From Acidobacteriaceae bacterium (GTDB lineage: Bacteria; Acidobacteriota; Terriglobia; Terriglobales; Acidobacteriaceae): a stretch of DNA of 5,873 nt. The first letter of the stretch is position 1; every line of letters begins with the position of its first letter. The notes beneath the pieces are model-generated. The model did not search any database, was not told the origin of the DNA, and saw only the letters and a program-made list of their open reading frames with translations. Shown in pieces: positions 1 through 5,600 of the stretch. Position numbers and translations under genes: made by a program. Location: positions 1,667-7,539 of the forward strand of contig PMWR01000312.1 of assembly GCA_003166055.1 (NCBI GenBank). Direction: 5' to 3'.

Positions 1-1337
1 GTCATTGCGACGTACACCTGGTTCTCGATGGCCCGCGCCTGGGCGCAGTAGCGAACGCGGCAGAAGCCCTCGCGGCCGTCGGTGCATGACGGAACGAACA
101 GAATCTCAGCGCCGGCCTCAGCCATCACGCGAGCCACTTCAGGAAACTCCACGTCATAGCAAATCAGGATGGCGATGTTGCCGAAATCGGTGTGGTAAAG
201 GTAGAGCCCGTGGCCGCGGCTGAGCTGATAAGGGCCGCTCTCAGTGGGTGTCAGGTGAACCTTCTTCTGGCGGAAGACCTGCCCGTTGGGCGTGAACAGA
301 TGCGCCGCGTTAAAGACCTTGCCGCGCTGGAAGACCGGATGCGTTCCGCCGATGATGTAGATGCCTGTTTCCTGGGCCAGACGCGTGAACAGCTGCTCGT
401 ACTCCGGCGCCATGCGCGCCAACCGCCGCACCGCCATCGCCGGAGCGGGCTCCTTGATATAGCTGAGCAGTTGCATCGTGAAGAACTCGGGAAACAGCAG
501 GAAGTGCGCCTTGTAATCCTTGGCGCTGCGCACAAAAAATTCCACTTGATGGGCGAAGTCTTCAAAACTCGCAATCGGGCGGAGCAGGTATTGCACGGCG
601 GCGATGCGCACGCGGCGCGGGCGCGGCGTTCCGCGCATGGATTCCGCAGCAGCCTGCTCCAGCGCCGCATGCTGCAGGCTTGCCTGCAGGCTGACGGATG
701 AGGTGTACTCCGGATTCAGCCATTCGAGCACTGTGGCAAACCCGCGCGATTCGGTGTCGTTCATGTAGCCCGGAACGACATCCAAGACGACCAAATCGTT
801 CCCAAGCTGGAAACTCAGCGCCGGGTCCTTCCGTTTGCCGTCGACCACCTCTGCCACATATTCCTTCGGCGTCAACTCATCGGCCACCGCGGAGTAACCG
901 GCAATGCGGCCGCCGGTCAGCAGGCGCTTCAGTCCGCGCTCGCGAATCAGTTCCTTGCGCGCCTCATAGAAACTGGTGCCGATGCCCAACTGGCGCGCGA
1001 CCGGATCGACGCCCATGTCTGCGCCATAAAGAGTCATGCCCAGCGGATTGTGTGTAGTGAAGGAGCCGTCGCCTGTAATCAACGACCAGTTAGCCGACTC
1101 GGCATAATCGTCCCAGTCGATCAGGAGCGAGGAGGCAGAACCCAGGATGCAGCCGTCCGCGTCACAGGCTACAAGCTGGCCTTCCGGGAAGACACTCAGG
1201 TGGTTCGCCAACTGCTCCGGCCGCCACGGCGGCAGGCCAGGAAACGCACGCACCTGCAACTCAATGACTGCTGGAATGTCGTCAAGAGTCATCTCCCTGA
1301 TGCAAAAGTGTCTGATGGGGTCGTCGGTCGCATGCAT
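1..1337 (-). CDS. GNAT acetyltransferase / carbon-nitrogen hydrolase fusion (3' end cut by window edge)
   Basis: The frame is open from ATG at 1337 to the window edge: 445 codons are visible and the C-terminus is missing. Residues about 11-155 form a GNAT acetyltransferase domain, with the acetyl-CoA loop RQLGIGT at 115-121. After a linker (about 210-241), a nitrilase-type domain begins at RVRIAAVQY (242-250). Its catalytic triad is intact: Glu284 in LFPEFF, Lys359 in KKVHL and Cys393 in ICYDVEFPE. Nitrilase-superfamily enzymes hydrolyse amides or nitriles through a Cys thioester. The GNAT domain may acetylate an amine, but neither substrate is known. Such fusions recur in bacteria at roughly 500 residues, so perhaps 60-80 residues are lost here (an estimate from memory). 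No signal peptide is seen, so the protein is probably cytoplasmic. The start is supported by AGGAG 8 nt upstream. The gene lies 126 bp downstream of the diguanylate cyclase on the same strand. Confidence 0.93.
   Translation of the reverse strand, partial: MHATDDPIRHFCIREMTLDDIPAVIELQVRAFPGLPPWRPEQLANHLSVFPEGQLVACDADGCILGSASSLLIDWDDYAESANWSLITGDGSFTTHNPLGMTLYGADMGVDPVARQLGIGTSFYEARKELIRERGLKRLLTGGRIAGYSAVADELTPKEYVAEVVDGKRKDPALSFQLGNDLVVLDVVPGYMNDTESRGFATVLEWLNPEYTSSVSLQASLQHAALEQAAAESMRGTPRPRRVRIAAVQYLLRPIASFEDFAHQVEFFVRSAKDYKAHFLLFPEFFTMQLLSYIKEPAPAMAVRRLARMAPEYEQLFTRLAQETGIYIIGGTHPVFQRGKVFNAAHLFTPNGQVFRQKKVHLTPTESGPYQLSRGHGLYLYHTDFGNIAILICYDVEFPEVARVMAEAGAEILFVPSCTDGREGFCRVRYCAQARAIENQVYVAM
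672..689. repeat. Perfect 8+8 bp inverted repeat inside the interdomain linker
   Basis: CTGCAGGC, a TT spacer, then GCCTGCAG form a perfect palindrome. On the coding (minus) strand the same DNA reads as a 9-bp direct repeat, AGCCTGCAG, with 12-bp spacing. It encodes SLQASLQ at about residues 216-222 of the GNAT-nitrilase protein, in the linker between the two domains. It may be a small tandem duplication in a tolerant linker. A regulatory role is not supported. Confidence 0.6.
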
Positions 1338-1345
1338 GGGGTGAG

Positions 1346-1350
1346 CTCCT
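1346..1350 (-). promoter_or_regulatory. Ribosome binding site of the GNAT-nitrilase gene
   Basis: AGGAG on the minus strand lies 8 nt before the ATG at 1337. It decides between this ATG and an out-of-frame ATG at 1333. The 126 bp between this gene and the upstream diguanylate cyclase (1338-1463) hold no convincing promoter or terminator that I can see. Confidence 0.75.
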
Positions 1351-1463
1351 GGACTATCTCGATGAGCCAGACCGTTAGTCTACCCATGGCTTGATGAACA
1401 GGGTGTAACAAACAGCTCAATTTTCGGGGACTTTGCGGTATATTCGTCCCGCCGGAAGCGATC

Positions 1464-2501
1464 TCAGGCGCCGCGCAACTGCCCGCGCCCGTCGTTCTTC
1501 ACCGCGTACATGCGGGTATCGGCGGCGCCGATGATGGCGTGGAGAGACATGCCGTCAGCCGGGGCGGTTGCCAGTCCCACGCTGGCGCTCACGTTCAGTT
1601 CGAGCCCGTTTTTCATGTGGAAACGCGAAGCCATCAGCGCGCGATGCAGCTCTCCAGCTTGTGCCAGCGCAGCCTGGGGGCCTGTCTCCGGCAACAGGAT
1701 AACGAATTCGTCGCCGCCGTAGCGGAAGCACCAGTCCTGCTTGCGGCAAAGTTCCTGCAGGCGCTGCCCGGTGCGCGCCAGCAGCTCGCTGCCCACCAGG
1801 TGGCCGTGTTCGTCGTTCACCAGCTTGAAGCGGTCAAGATCAAGAAACGCCAGGGCCAGCGGCAGCCCCTGGCGCCTGCAGCGGTCCAATTCCCGTCCCA
1901 GCACGTCGTAGAGGTGGCGCACATTGTAGAGCCCGGTTGTATCGTCGGTGATGGTCAGCTGCTGAATGCGGGCCACATCGCGCGCGTTCTCGATTGCGAT
2001 GGCTGCATGGTCGGCCAGAATGTGCAGGAAGGCGATGGTGTAGTCGTTCATTTGCTCGGCGCGAGGGTTGAAAATCTCGATTGCGCCGTGCGTGCCCTTG
2101 CGACCGCGCAGCGGCATGCAAATCACCGAGCGCGCCCTCTCCGATTTGCTTCCATTTTCCTCATTCAGGCGCGGATCATTTTCCGTTTCCGGCCCTGATT
2201 CAGGCACGATCAGCGTCTCGCCGTGCTCCACCACCCAGCCCGCCACGCCCTCGCCGACCTTGACGCGCAAGTCACGCAGCGCCGCCTGCTCTCCGCCCGC
2301 AGCCAGCGCATAGTAAAGCTCATTGCTGGCTTCGTCCAGCATCAGAAGCGTCCACAGTTCCGCCTCGATGATCCGCTCCATGTGCTCGAGAATGGTACGC
2401 AGAATGGTATCCAGGTCGAAGCTCGAAGTGAGCGAACGCGCCAACTGGTGGAAGACAAGCAGGTCTTCCAGCGGGATACGGTCTTCCTGTTCTTTTTTCA
2501 C
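1464..2501 (-). CDS. GAF-GGDEF diguanylate cyclase
   Basis: 345 residues. A GAF sensor domain spans about 25-172 (from SFDLDTIL to DHAAIAIENA) and a GGDEF domain about 180-343. GGDEF enzymes join two GTP into the second messenger c-di-GMP. The active-site motif YGGDEF (261-266) is intact, as are the metal-binding Asp221 of DLDRFK and the DDTTGLYN entry motif (186-193). The product-inhibition I-site RKQD (253-256) sits exactly five residues before GGDEF, so an active, feedback-inhibited cyclase is expected. No membrane segment or signal peptide is visible, so it is a cytoplasmic sensor. The GAF ligand is unknown. The start is GTG: the only nearby ATG (2503) is out of frame and followed at once by TGA, and an in-frame stop lies at 2526-2528. 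The ribosome site is weak (AGAG, 9 nt upstream). The gene lies 101 bp downstream of moaA on the same strand. Confidence 0.94.
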   Translation of the reverse strand: MKKEQEDRIPLEDLLVFHQLARSLTSSFDLDTILRTILEHMERIIEAELWTLLMLDEASNELYYALAAGGEQAALRDLRVKVGEGVAGWVVEHGETLIVPESGPETENDPRLNEENGSKSERARSVICMPLRGRKGTHGAIEIFNPRAEQMNDYTIAFLHILADHAAIAIENARDVARIQQLTITDDTTGLYNVRHLYDVLGRELDRCRRQGLPLALAFLDLDRFKLVNDEHGHLVGSELLARTGQRLQELCRKQDWCFRYGGDEFVILLPETGPQAALAQAGELHRALMASRFHMKNGLELNVSASVGLATAPADGMSLHAIIGAADTRMYAVKNDGRGQLRGA

Positions 2502-2602
2502 ATGATGAATCTCTGGAGCATTTTGTCACACCGCGCAGGAAAAGCGATACGCCATTCCGGCCATTGGGCACGCGGGATAGCCGCCCTGCCCGAGTCCTTC
2601 GC

Positions 2603-3640
2603 TCAGCCGCCGATATGAACCATCGACCGCGAAGGCTTAAGAAATCCCGGTTCGCCGATGTGGTGACGGGCTTCCTTGCCCTGAACGGTAGCCGCTATGT
2701 ACTGGCGGAGCTCCGCATCGCCCGCGCCGGCCCGTAGCCTCCCGTATAGGTCGTGCTCAACTTGCGAAAAGAGGCAGGTGCGAATCTTGCCGTCCGAGGT
2801 GAGCCGCACTCGGCTGCATGCTCCGCAAAAGGCCTGGCTCACCGGCGCGATGATGCCGATCTCACCAACGCCATCGTCAAAGGTATAGCGTCGCGCCGTC
2901 TCACTTGCTTCGCGCGCAGGCAAGTCCACCAGCGGCAATGCCCGGCCGATGCGCTCCACGATTTCCTTGAGGGGCACCACGATTTCGGGGGTCCAAAGGC
3001 GGCCTTCTTCCAGCGGCATGAACTCGATGAACCGCACAACAACATCTTCTTCGCGCGCAAACCGCGCAAAGCCTTCGATCTGGTCATCGTTGAAGCCGCG
3101 CAACAGCACGCAGTTGATCTTGAGCGGCGTCAGACCAGCCGCTCGGGCTGCGCGAATGCCTCCCAGAACCTTCTCGAAACTGCCCGGAACACGCGTAATC
3201 CGCTCAAAAGTGGGCGCATCCACGGCGTCCATGCTCACTGTAACGCGATTCAATCCGGCGGACTTGAGCGGTGCGGCCAGGGTGTCCAGCAAATGGCCAT
3301 TGGTGGTCAGAGCCAAGTCTAACGGTTCATCGTCCACGGTACGCAATCGCGCCAGTTCCTCTACCAGCTCAACCAGCCCGCGCCGCAGCAGCGGCTCGCC
3401 GCCGGTGAGCCGGACCTTGGTAATTCCCAGGCCCACAAACAGCTTGATGAGACGCAGGTATTCTTGAATTCCCAACTCGGGATATTGCGCGCCAACTTCA
3501 CCCGTGCGGCAGTACACGCACTTGTAGTTGCAGCGGTCGGTGATGGAGACGCGCAGGTCGTGAATCACACGCCCATGGTTGTCCATGAGGCGAACTGGCG
3601 CCGTGAGCGAAGCTGTCGGAGGCAGGGAAGCGGAGACCAT
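2603..3640 (-). CDS. moaA: GTP 3',8-cyclase MoaA (molybdenum cofactor synthesis)
   Basis: MoaA is a radical-SAM enzyme that, with MoaC, converts GTP to cyclic pyranopterin monophosphate, the first step of molybdenum cofactor synthesis in the cytoplasm. Numbered from the ATG at 3640 (345 residues), the radical-SAM cluster motif is CNYKCVYC at 37-44. TGGEP at 79-83 is the SAM-binding motif. The second, substrate-side 4Fe-4S cluster uses Cys272, Cys275 and Cys289 (CGAC, 13 residues, C). The protein ends in the double glycine (HIGG) that MoaA needs for activity. Two upstream in-frame starts exist, TTG at 3652 and ATG at 3646. I chose 3640 because GAGA stands 6 nt before it and is too close to 3646. 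No other molybdenum cofactor gene is in the window, and no riboswitch is evident upstream. Confidence 0.96.
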   Translation of the reverse strand: MVSASLPPTASLTAPVRLMDNHGRVIHDLRVSITDRCNYKCVYCRTGEVGAQYPELGIQEYLRLIKLFVGLGITKVRLTGGEPLLRRGLVELVEELARLRTVDDEPLDLALTTNGHLLDTLAAPLKSAGLNRVTVSMDAVDAPTFERITRVPGSFEKVLGGIRAARAAGLTPLKINCVLLRGFNDDQIEGFARFAREEDVVVRFIEFMPLEEGRLWTPEIVVPLKEIVERIGRALPLVDLPAREASETARRYTFDDGVGEIGIIAPVSQAFCGACSRVRLTSDGKIRTCLFSQVEHDLYGRLRAGAGDAELRQYIAATVQGKEARHHIGEPGFLKPSRSMVHIGG

Positions 3641-3757
3641 CGGCATTCTCAAGGCTACACCGCTTTAGACGCTTGTGAGAAGAAACTCGGCTCCGCGCCC
3701 CCCAAGCCTTGCCGTCAAAGCGTTCTCAATTTGATCCGTCTCTGCAAAAAATCCTTC

Positions 3758-3786
3758 TTGACAATCAATAACCATTTGGTTATGGT
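3758..3786 (+). promoter_or_regulatory. Sigma-70-type promoter of the VOC-ArsR-SRPBCC-DoxX operon
   Basis: A perfect -35 TTGACA (3758-3763), a 17-bp spacer and a good -10 TATGGT (3781-3786) face the plus-strand operon. Transcription should start near 3793, giving a leader of about 140 nt before the VOC gene at 3935. This is the best promoter in the 294 bp between the divergent moaA and VOC starts. I see no equally good promoter toward moaA. The operator-like inverted repeat sits over the spacer and -10, as expected for a repressed promoter. Confidence 0.7.
3769..3784. promoter_or_regulatory. Probable ArsR-family operator (inverted repeat)
   Basis: ATAACCA, a TT spacer, then TGGTTAT form a perfect 7+7 bp palindrome. 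It covers the end of the promoter spacer and the -10 box, where a bound dimer would block RNA polymerase. ArsR-type winged-helix dimers bind short AT-rich palindromes of this size. The natural candidate to bind it is the ArsR-like protein encoded at 4409, which would make the operon self-regulated. The palindrome is seen directly; the binding partner is an inference. Confidence 0.6.
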
Positions 3787-3885
3787 TGGCTCGTACAAGC
3801 TACGGAGGAGGGCGTTTTCAATGCTCGCGCCGACCTGATCCACCGGGCGATCTTCGACAGTCTGGCTTGCCTGGCGGTGCAATGA
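3782..3885 (+). pseudogene. Remnant of an ArsR-family repressor gene (5' end only, frameshifted)
   Basis: From the ATG at 3782 the frame reads MVGSYKLRRRAFSMLA and then stops at 3836-3838. Removing two bases of the GCGC run at about 3827-3830 restores a frame reading AFSMLADLIHRAIFDSLA, which ends at a TGA at 3883-3885. That stretch matches the N-terminus of the intact ArsR-like protein at 4409 (VFRALADPTRRAIFEQLT) at 9 of 18 positions, including the core L-A-D and R-A-I-F. Similarity fades after about 3867 and the HTH is missing. The opening MVxxY is also common in this family. The ATG overlaps the -10 box and operator, so an older start or transcript may have differed. Most likely it is a dead 5' fragment of an earlier or duplicated arsR gene. 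Confidence 0.62.
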
Positions 3886-3934
3886 ATCGCGAAACCTGCA
3901 AAAACCTCACAGCGCTGAGGAGAAAGGATAAGCC

Positions 3935-4330
3935 ATGCAAATCAAACTAACGAGCGTCTTCGTTGACGATCAAGCTAAGGCCCTGAAGTTCTACACCGAC
4001 GTTCTGGGCTTCCAAACGAAAATGGATTTCTCGGCGGGGACTTACAGATGGCTCACAGTGGTCTCCCCGGAAGATCCGGAGGGCGTGCAACTGGTTCTTG
4101 AGGCCACCGAGGGCTACAACCCGGCCGCGAAGACCTATCAACAGGAGATTTTTCGGCAAGGGATAGCCGCCGCTAATTTCTTCGTCGCGGACGTCCAGAA
4201 GGAATATGAGCGACTGAAGCAGCTCGGCGTCACATTCACCAAGGAGCCGACCAAGACTACGGGATCGACCATCGCGGTGCTTGACGATACATGCGGAAAC
4301 CTCATTCAGATAACGCACCTCGATTGGTAG
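3935..4330 (+). CDS. VOC-fold (glyoxalase/bleomycin-resistance-like) protein
   Basis: 131 residues, the usual size of a single VOC protein built from two beta-alpha-beta-beta-beta modules. The first module opens with KLTSVFVDDQAKALKFYTDVLGF (about 4-26). The second contains NFFVADVQKEYERLKQLGV (81-99) and ends with the family signature DDTCGNLIQI (117-126). VOC proteins include glyoxalases, ring-cleaving dioxygenases and drug-binding resistance proteins. The usual metal ligands look incomplete: no His is present in the first strand, and the last ligand position, often Glu, is Gln125, although Glu56 is present. It may therefore bind a ligand rather than catalyse. The substrate is unknown. AGGA lies 6 nt before the ATG. 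It is the first gene of the operon, 78 bp before the arsR-like gene. Confidence 0.9.
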   Translation: MQIKLTSVFVDDQAKALKFYTDVLGFQTKMDFSAGTYRWLTVVSPEDPEGVQLVLEATEGYNPAAKTYQQEIFRQGIAAANFFVADVQKEYERLKQLGVTFTKEPTKTTGSTIAVLDDTCGNLIQITHLDW

Positions 4331-4408
4331 CCGGCCTGACAAATCACACGGTAAATTGCTTCGTGAATCGACCGGTACCGCGACCCAAACCGAAGGGGAG
4401 GGCTCTCG

Positions 4409-4732
4409 ATGCAAGCTGCAGCAAATGATGTTTTCAGGGCTCTCGCCGACCCGACCCGCAGGGCCATTTTCGAGCAATTGACCCGGCAGGGCGAACAGAC
4501 CGTCCACGCATTGACACGCCATGCCGGCGTGTCTCAGCCTGCTGTCTCCAAGCATTTGACGGTGCTCAAGCGGGCGAAGCTGGTACGGCATCGCCGCGAC
4601 GGACGCGAAACGCACTATCGCGCACAGCCTGATGCGCTGACGCCGATAGTGGACTGGCTCGATCACTACGGCGCCTTCTGGCGCGAACGGTTTGACCGTC
4701 TCGAAAACCTACTGAACAGGATGGACAAATGA
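4409..4732 (+). CDS. ArsR-family winged-helix transcriptional repressor
   Basis: 107 residues, typical of ArsR/SmtB-type DNA-binding proteins. The family opening VFRALADPTRRAIFEQL is at 8-24. The helix-turn-helix is at about 32-55, with the recognition helix in VSQPAVSKHLTVLKRAKLV (41-59). The wing follows at RHRRDGRETHYR (60-71). The protein contains no cysteine and lacks the metal-sensing ELCVCDL motif, so it is probably not an arsenic or heavy-metal sensor. ArsR proteins of this subgroup are usually encoded beside an SRPBCC gene, as here. It probably represses its own operon through the palindrome at 3769-3784 (inference). GGGGAG lies 8 nt before the ATG. Its stop overlaps the next start by 4 bp (ATGA), implying translational coupling. 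Confidence 0.93.
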   Translation: MQAAANDVFRALADPTRRAIFEQLTRQGEQTVHALTRHAGVSQPAVSKHLTVLKRAKLVRHRRDGRETHYRAQPDALTPIVDWLDHYGAFWRERFDRLENLLNRMDK

Positions 4733-5151
4733 CCGATTCCACCACAACACGCACTCTCGTCATTGAGCGGGACATGCCGCATCCACCGGAAAGAATCTGG
4801 CGCGCGCTTACTGAAGGCGCGTTGATCCAAGAGTGGTTGATGAGTAATGATTTTCAGCCCGTCGTCGGCCACCGGTTCACCTTCCGCGCCACGCCTGTGC
4901 CGGGCTGGAACGGCGTCATCGAGTGTGAAGTCAAGGTGGTTGAACCGCATGCACGGCTCTCTTATAGCTGGGGTTCCATGGGGATGGAAACCATCGTCGC
5001 GTGGATGCTGACGCCGACCGAGAGCGGCACGCACGTGCGGATGGAGCAATGCGGTTTCCCGTCGGAAGAAGGCGCCAACTACAAGGGTGCAAAATACGGC
5101 TGGAACAAGTTCATCGGCAACCTGGAACGTGTGGTTGGAGGGCTGGACTGA
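4729..5151 (+). CDS. SRPBCC / AHSA1-like domain protein
   Basis: 140 residues forming a single START-like (SRPBCC) domain, a helix-grip fold with a deep hydrophobic pocket. The family opening is RDMPHPPERIWRALTEGALIQEWL (14-37). It continues with VVGHRFTFRATPVPGWNGVIECEV (45-68), then the LSYSW strand (77-81), and closes with a long C-terminal helix (about 118-138). Members related to Aha1 bind partner proteins or hydrophobic small molecules; the ligand here is unknown. No signal peptide is seen. The start overlaps the end of the arsR-like gene by 4 bp, and AGGA lies 7 nt upstream inside that gene. The DoxX-like gene follows after 2 bp. The close pairing with ArsR suggests the two act on the same inducing compound or stress. 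Confidence 0.92.
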   Translation: MTDSTTTRTLVIERDMPHPPERIWRALTEGALIQEWLMSNDFQPVVGHRFTFRATPVPGWNGVIECEVKVVEPHARLSYSWGSMGMETIVAWMLTPTESGTHVRMEQCGFPSEEGANYKGAKYGWNKFIGNLERVVGGLD

Positions 5152-5153
5152 CC

Positions 5154-5600
5154 ATGAAAACAAACTCCATTCTCTATTGGACTATGACTATCCTCGTCGC
5201 GTTTCCTATCGGAAGCGGCGGCGTCGCGCAGATCTGGCAATATCAGGCCAACCCACATGGAGTGGTGGCCGTCCTTGGTTACCCAACATACTTCTTCGCC
5301 ATTTTGGGATTCTGGAAGGTGCTTGGGGCCGTGGCCATTCTCGTGCCTCGTTTTCCGCGGCTCAAGGAATGGGCGTATGCCGGCATCTTCTTTGACCTGA
5401 CGGGCGCGACCGCATCCTGCGCCGCAGTCGGCGGCTACGGCGCTTACGCCTTTCACGTCATCGCCCCGCTCATCCTCACTGGTTTTACCGTGGCATCGTG
5501 GGCGCTGCGACCGGAAAGCCGCAAAACCGGCATGCTCTTTCCAGCCAAGCGCCAGGCCGGTGTAAACACGAGAGAAGCGAGCATTGGGACGCCAGCCTAG
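5154..5600 (+). CDS. DoxX-like four-helix membrane protein
   Basis: 148 residues with four likely membrane helices at about 8-26, 45-63, 72-92 and 98-118, then a polar C-terminal tail of about 30 residues. The motifs ANPHGVVAVLGYPTYFFAILGFWKVLGAVAIL (32-63) and FPRLKEWAYAGIFFDLTGA (67-85) are typical of the DoxX-like family, small inner-membrane proteins linked to redox or stress responses without a firm biochemical role. The frame is open upstream to 5001, but the ATG at 5154 is preferred: it gives the normal family length, starts just before helix 1, and lies 2 bp after the SRPBCC stop. GGAGG stands 12 nt upstream, rather far, so coupling to the previous gene may help translation. The TAG stop overlaps the stop of the convergent gene in CTAG (5597-5600). 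Confidence 0.9.
   Translation: MKTNSILYWTMTILVAFPIGSGGVAQIWQYQANPHGVVAVLGYPTYFFAILGFWKVLGAVAILVPRFPRLKEWAYAGIFFDLTGATASCAAVGGYGAYAFHVIAPLILTGFTVASWALRPESRKTGMLFPAKRQAGVNTREASIGTPA

Noticed and set aside
251..670. Minus-strand open frame of 139 residues, Arg/Cys/Ser-rich
   Set aside because: It is out of frame with the GNAT-nitrilase gene on the same strand, and its composition is typical of a shifted frame.
192..701. Plus-strand open frame of 169 residues
   Set aside because: It is antisense to the nitrilase domain and shows no recognisable motif.
1338..1463. Possible promoter or terminator between the diguanylate cyclase and GNAT-nitrilase genes
   Set aside because: The best pair (TTGAGC, 17 bp, TCATCA) is too poor to call, and there is no hairpin followed by a T-run.
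1539..2198. Open frame of 219 residues on the plus strand
   Set aside because: It is antisense to the GAF-GGDEF gene, whose catalytic motifs are intact, and its translation resembles no protein family.
2320..2571. Minus-strand open frame of 83 residues overlapping the 5' part of the diguanylate cyclase gene
   Set aside because: It is in another frame from the GAF domain, and its overlap with that domain rules it out.
3641..3757. Possible molybdenum cofactor riboswitch or promoter upstream of moaA
   Set aside because: I found no convincing -35/-10 pair on the minus strand and no conserved riboswitch-like stems, only a weak 4-bp stem around a G-run.
3464..3838. Plus-strand open frame of 124 residues running into the operon leader
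   Set aside because: Most of it is antisense to moaA. Only its last 19 codons, from the ATG at 3782, are of interest, and these are explained by the arsR remnant.
4331..4408. Second operator or promoter before the arsR-like gene
   Set aside because: Only a short CGGTACCG palindrome and a 4-bp CACG/CGTG pair are present. Neither resembles the site at 3769-3784.
3947..4666. Open frame of 239 residues on the minus strand
   Set aside because: It lies antisense to the VOC and ArsR-like genes, both clearly recognisable. It has no family motif and is a by-product of GC-rich codon use.
4666..5163. Minus-strand open frame of 165 residues
   Set aside because: It is antisense to the SRPBCC gene and shows no motif.
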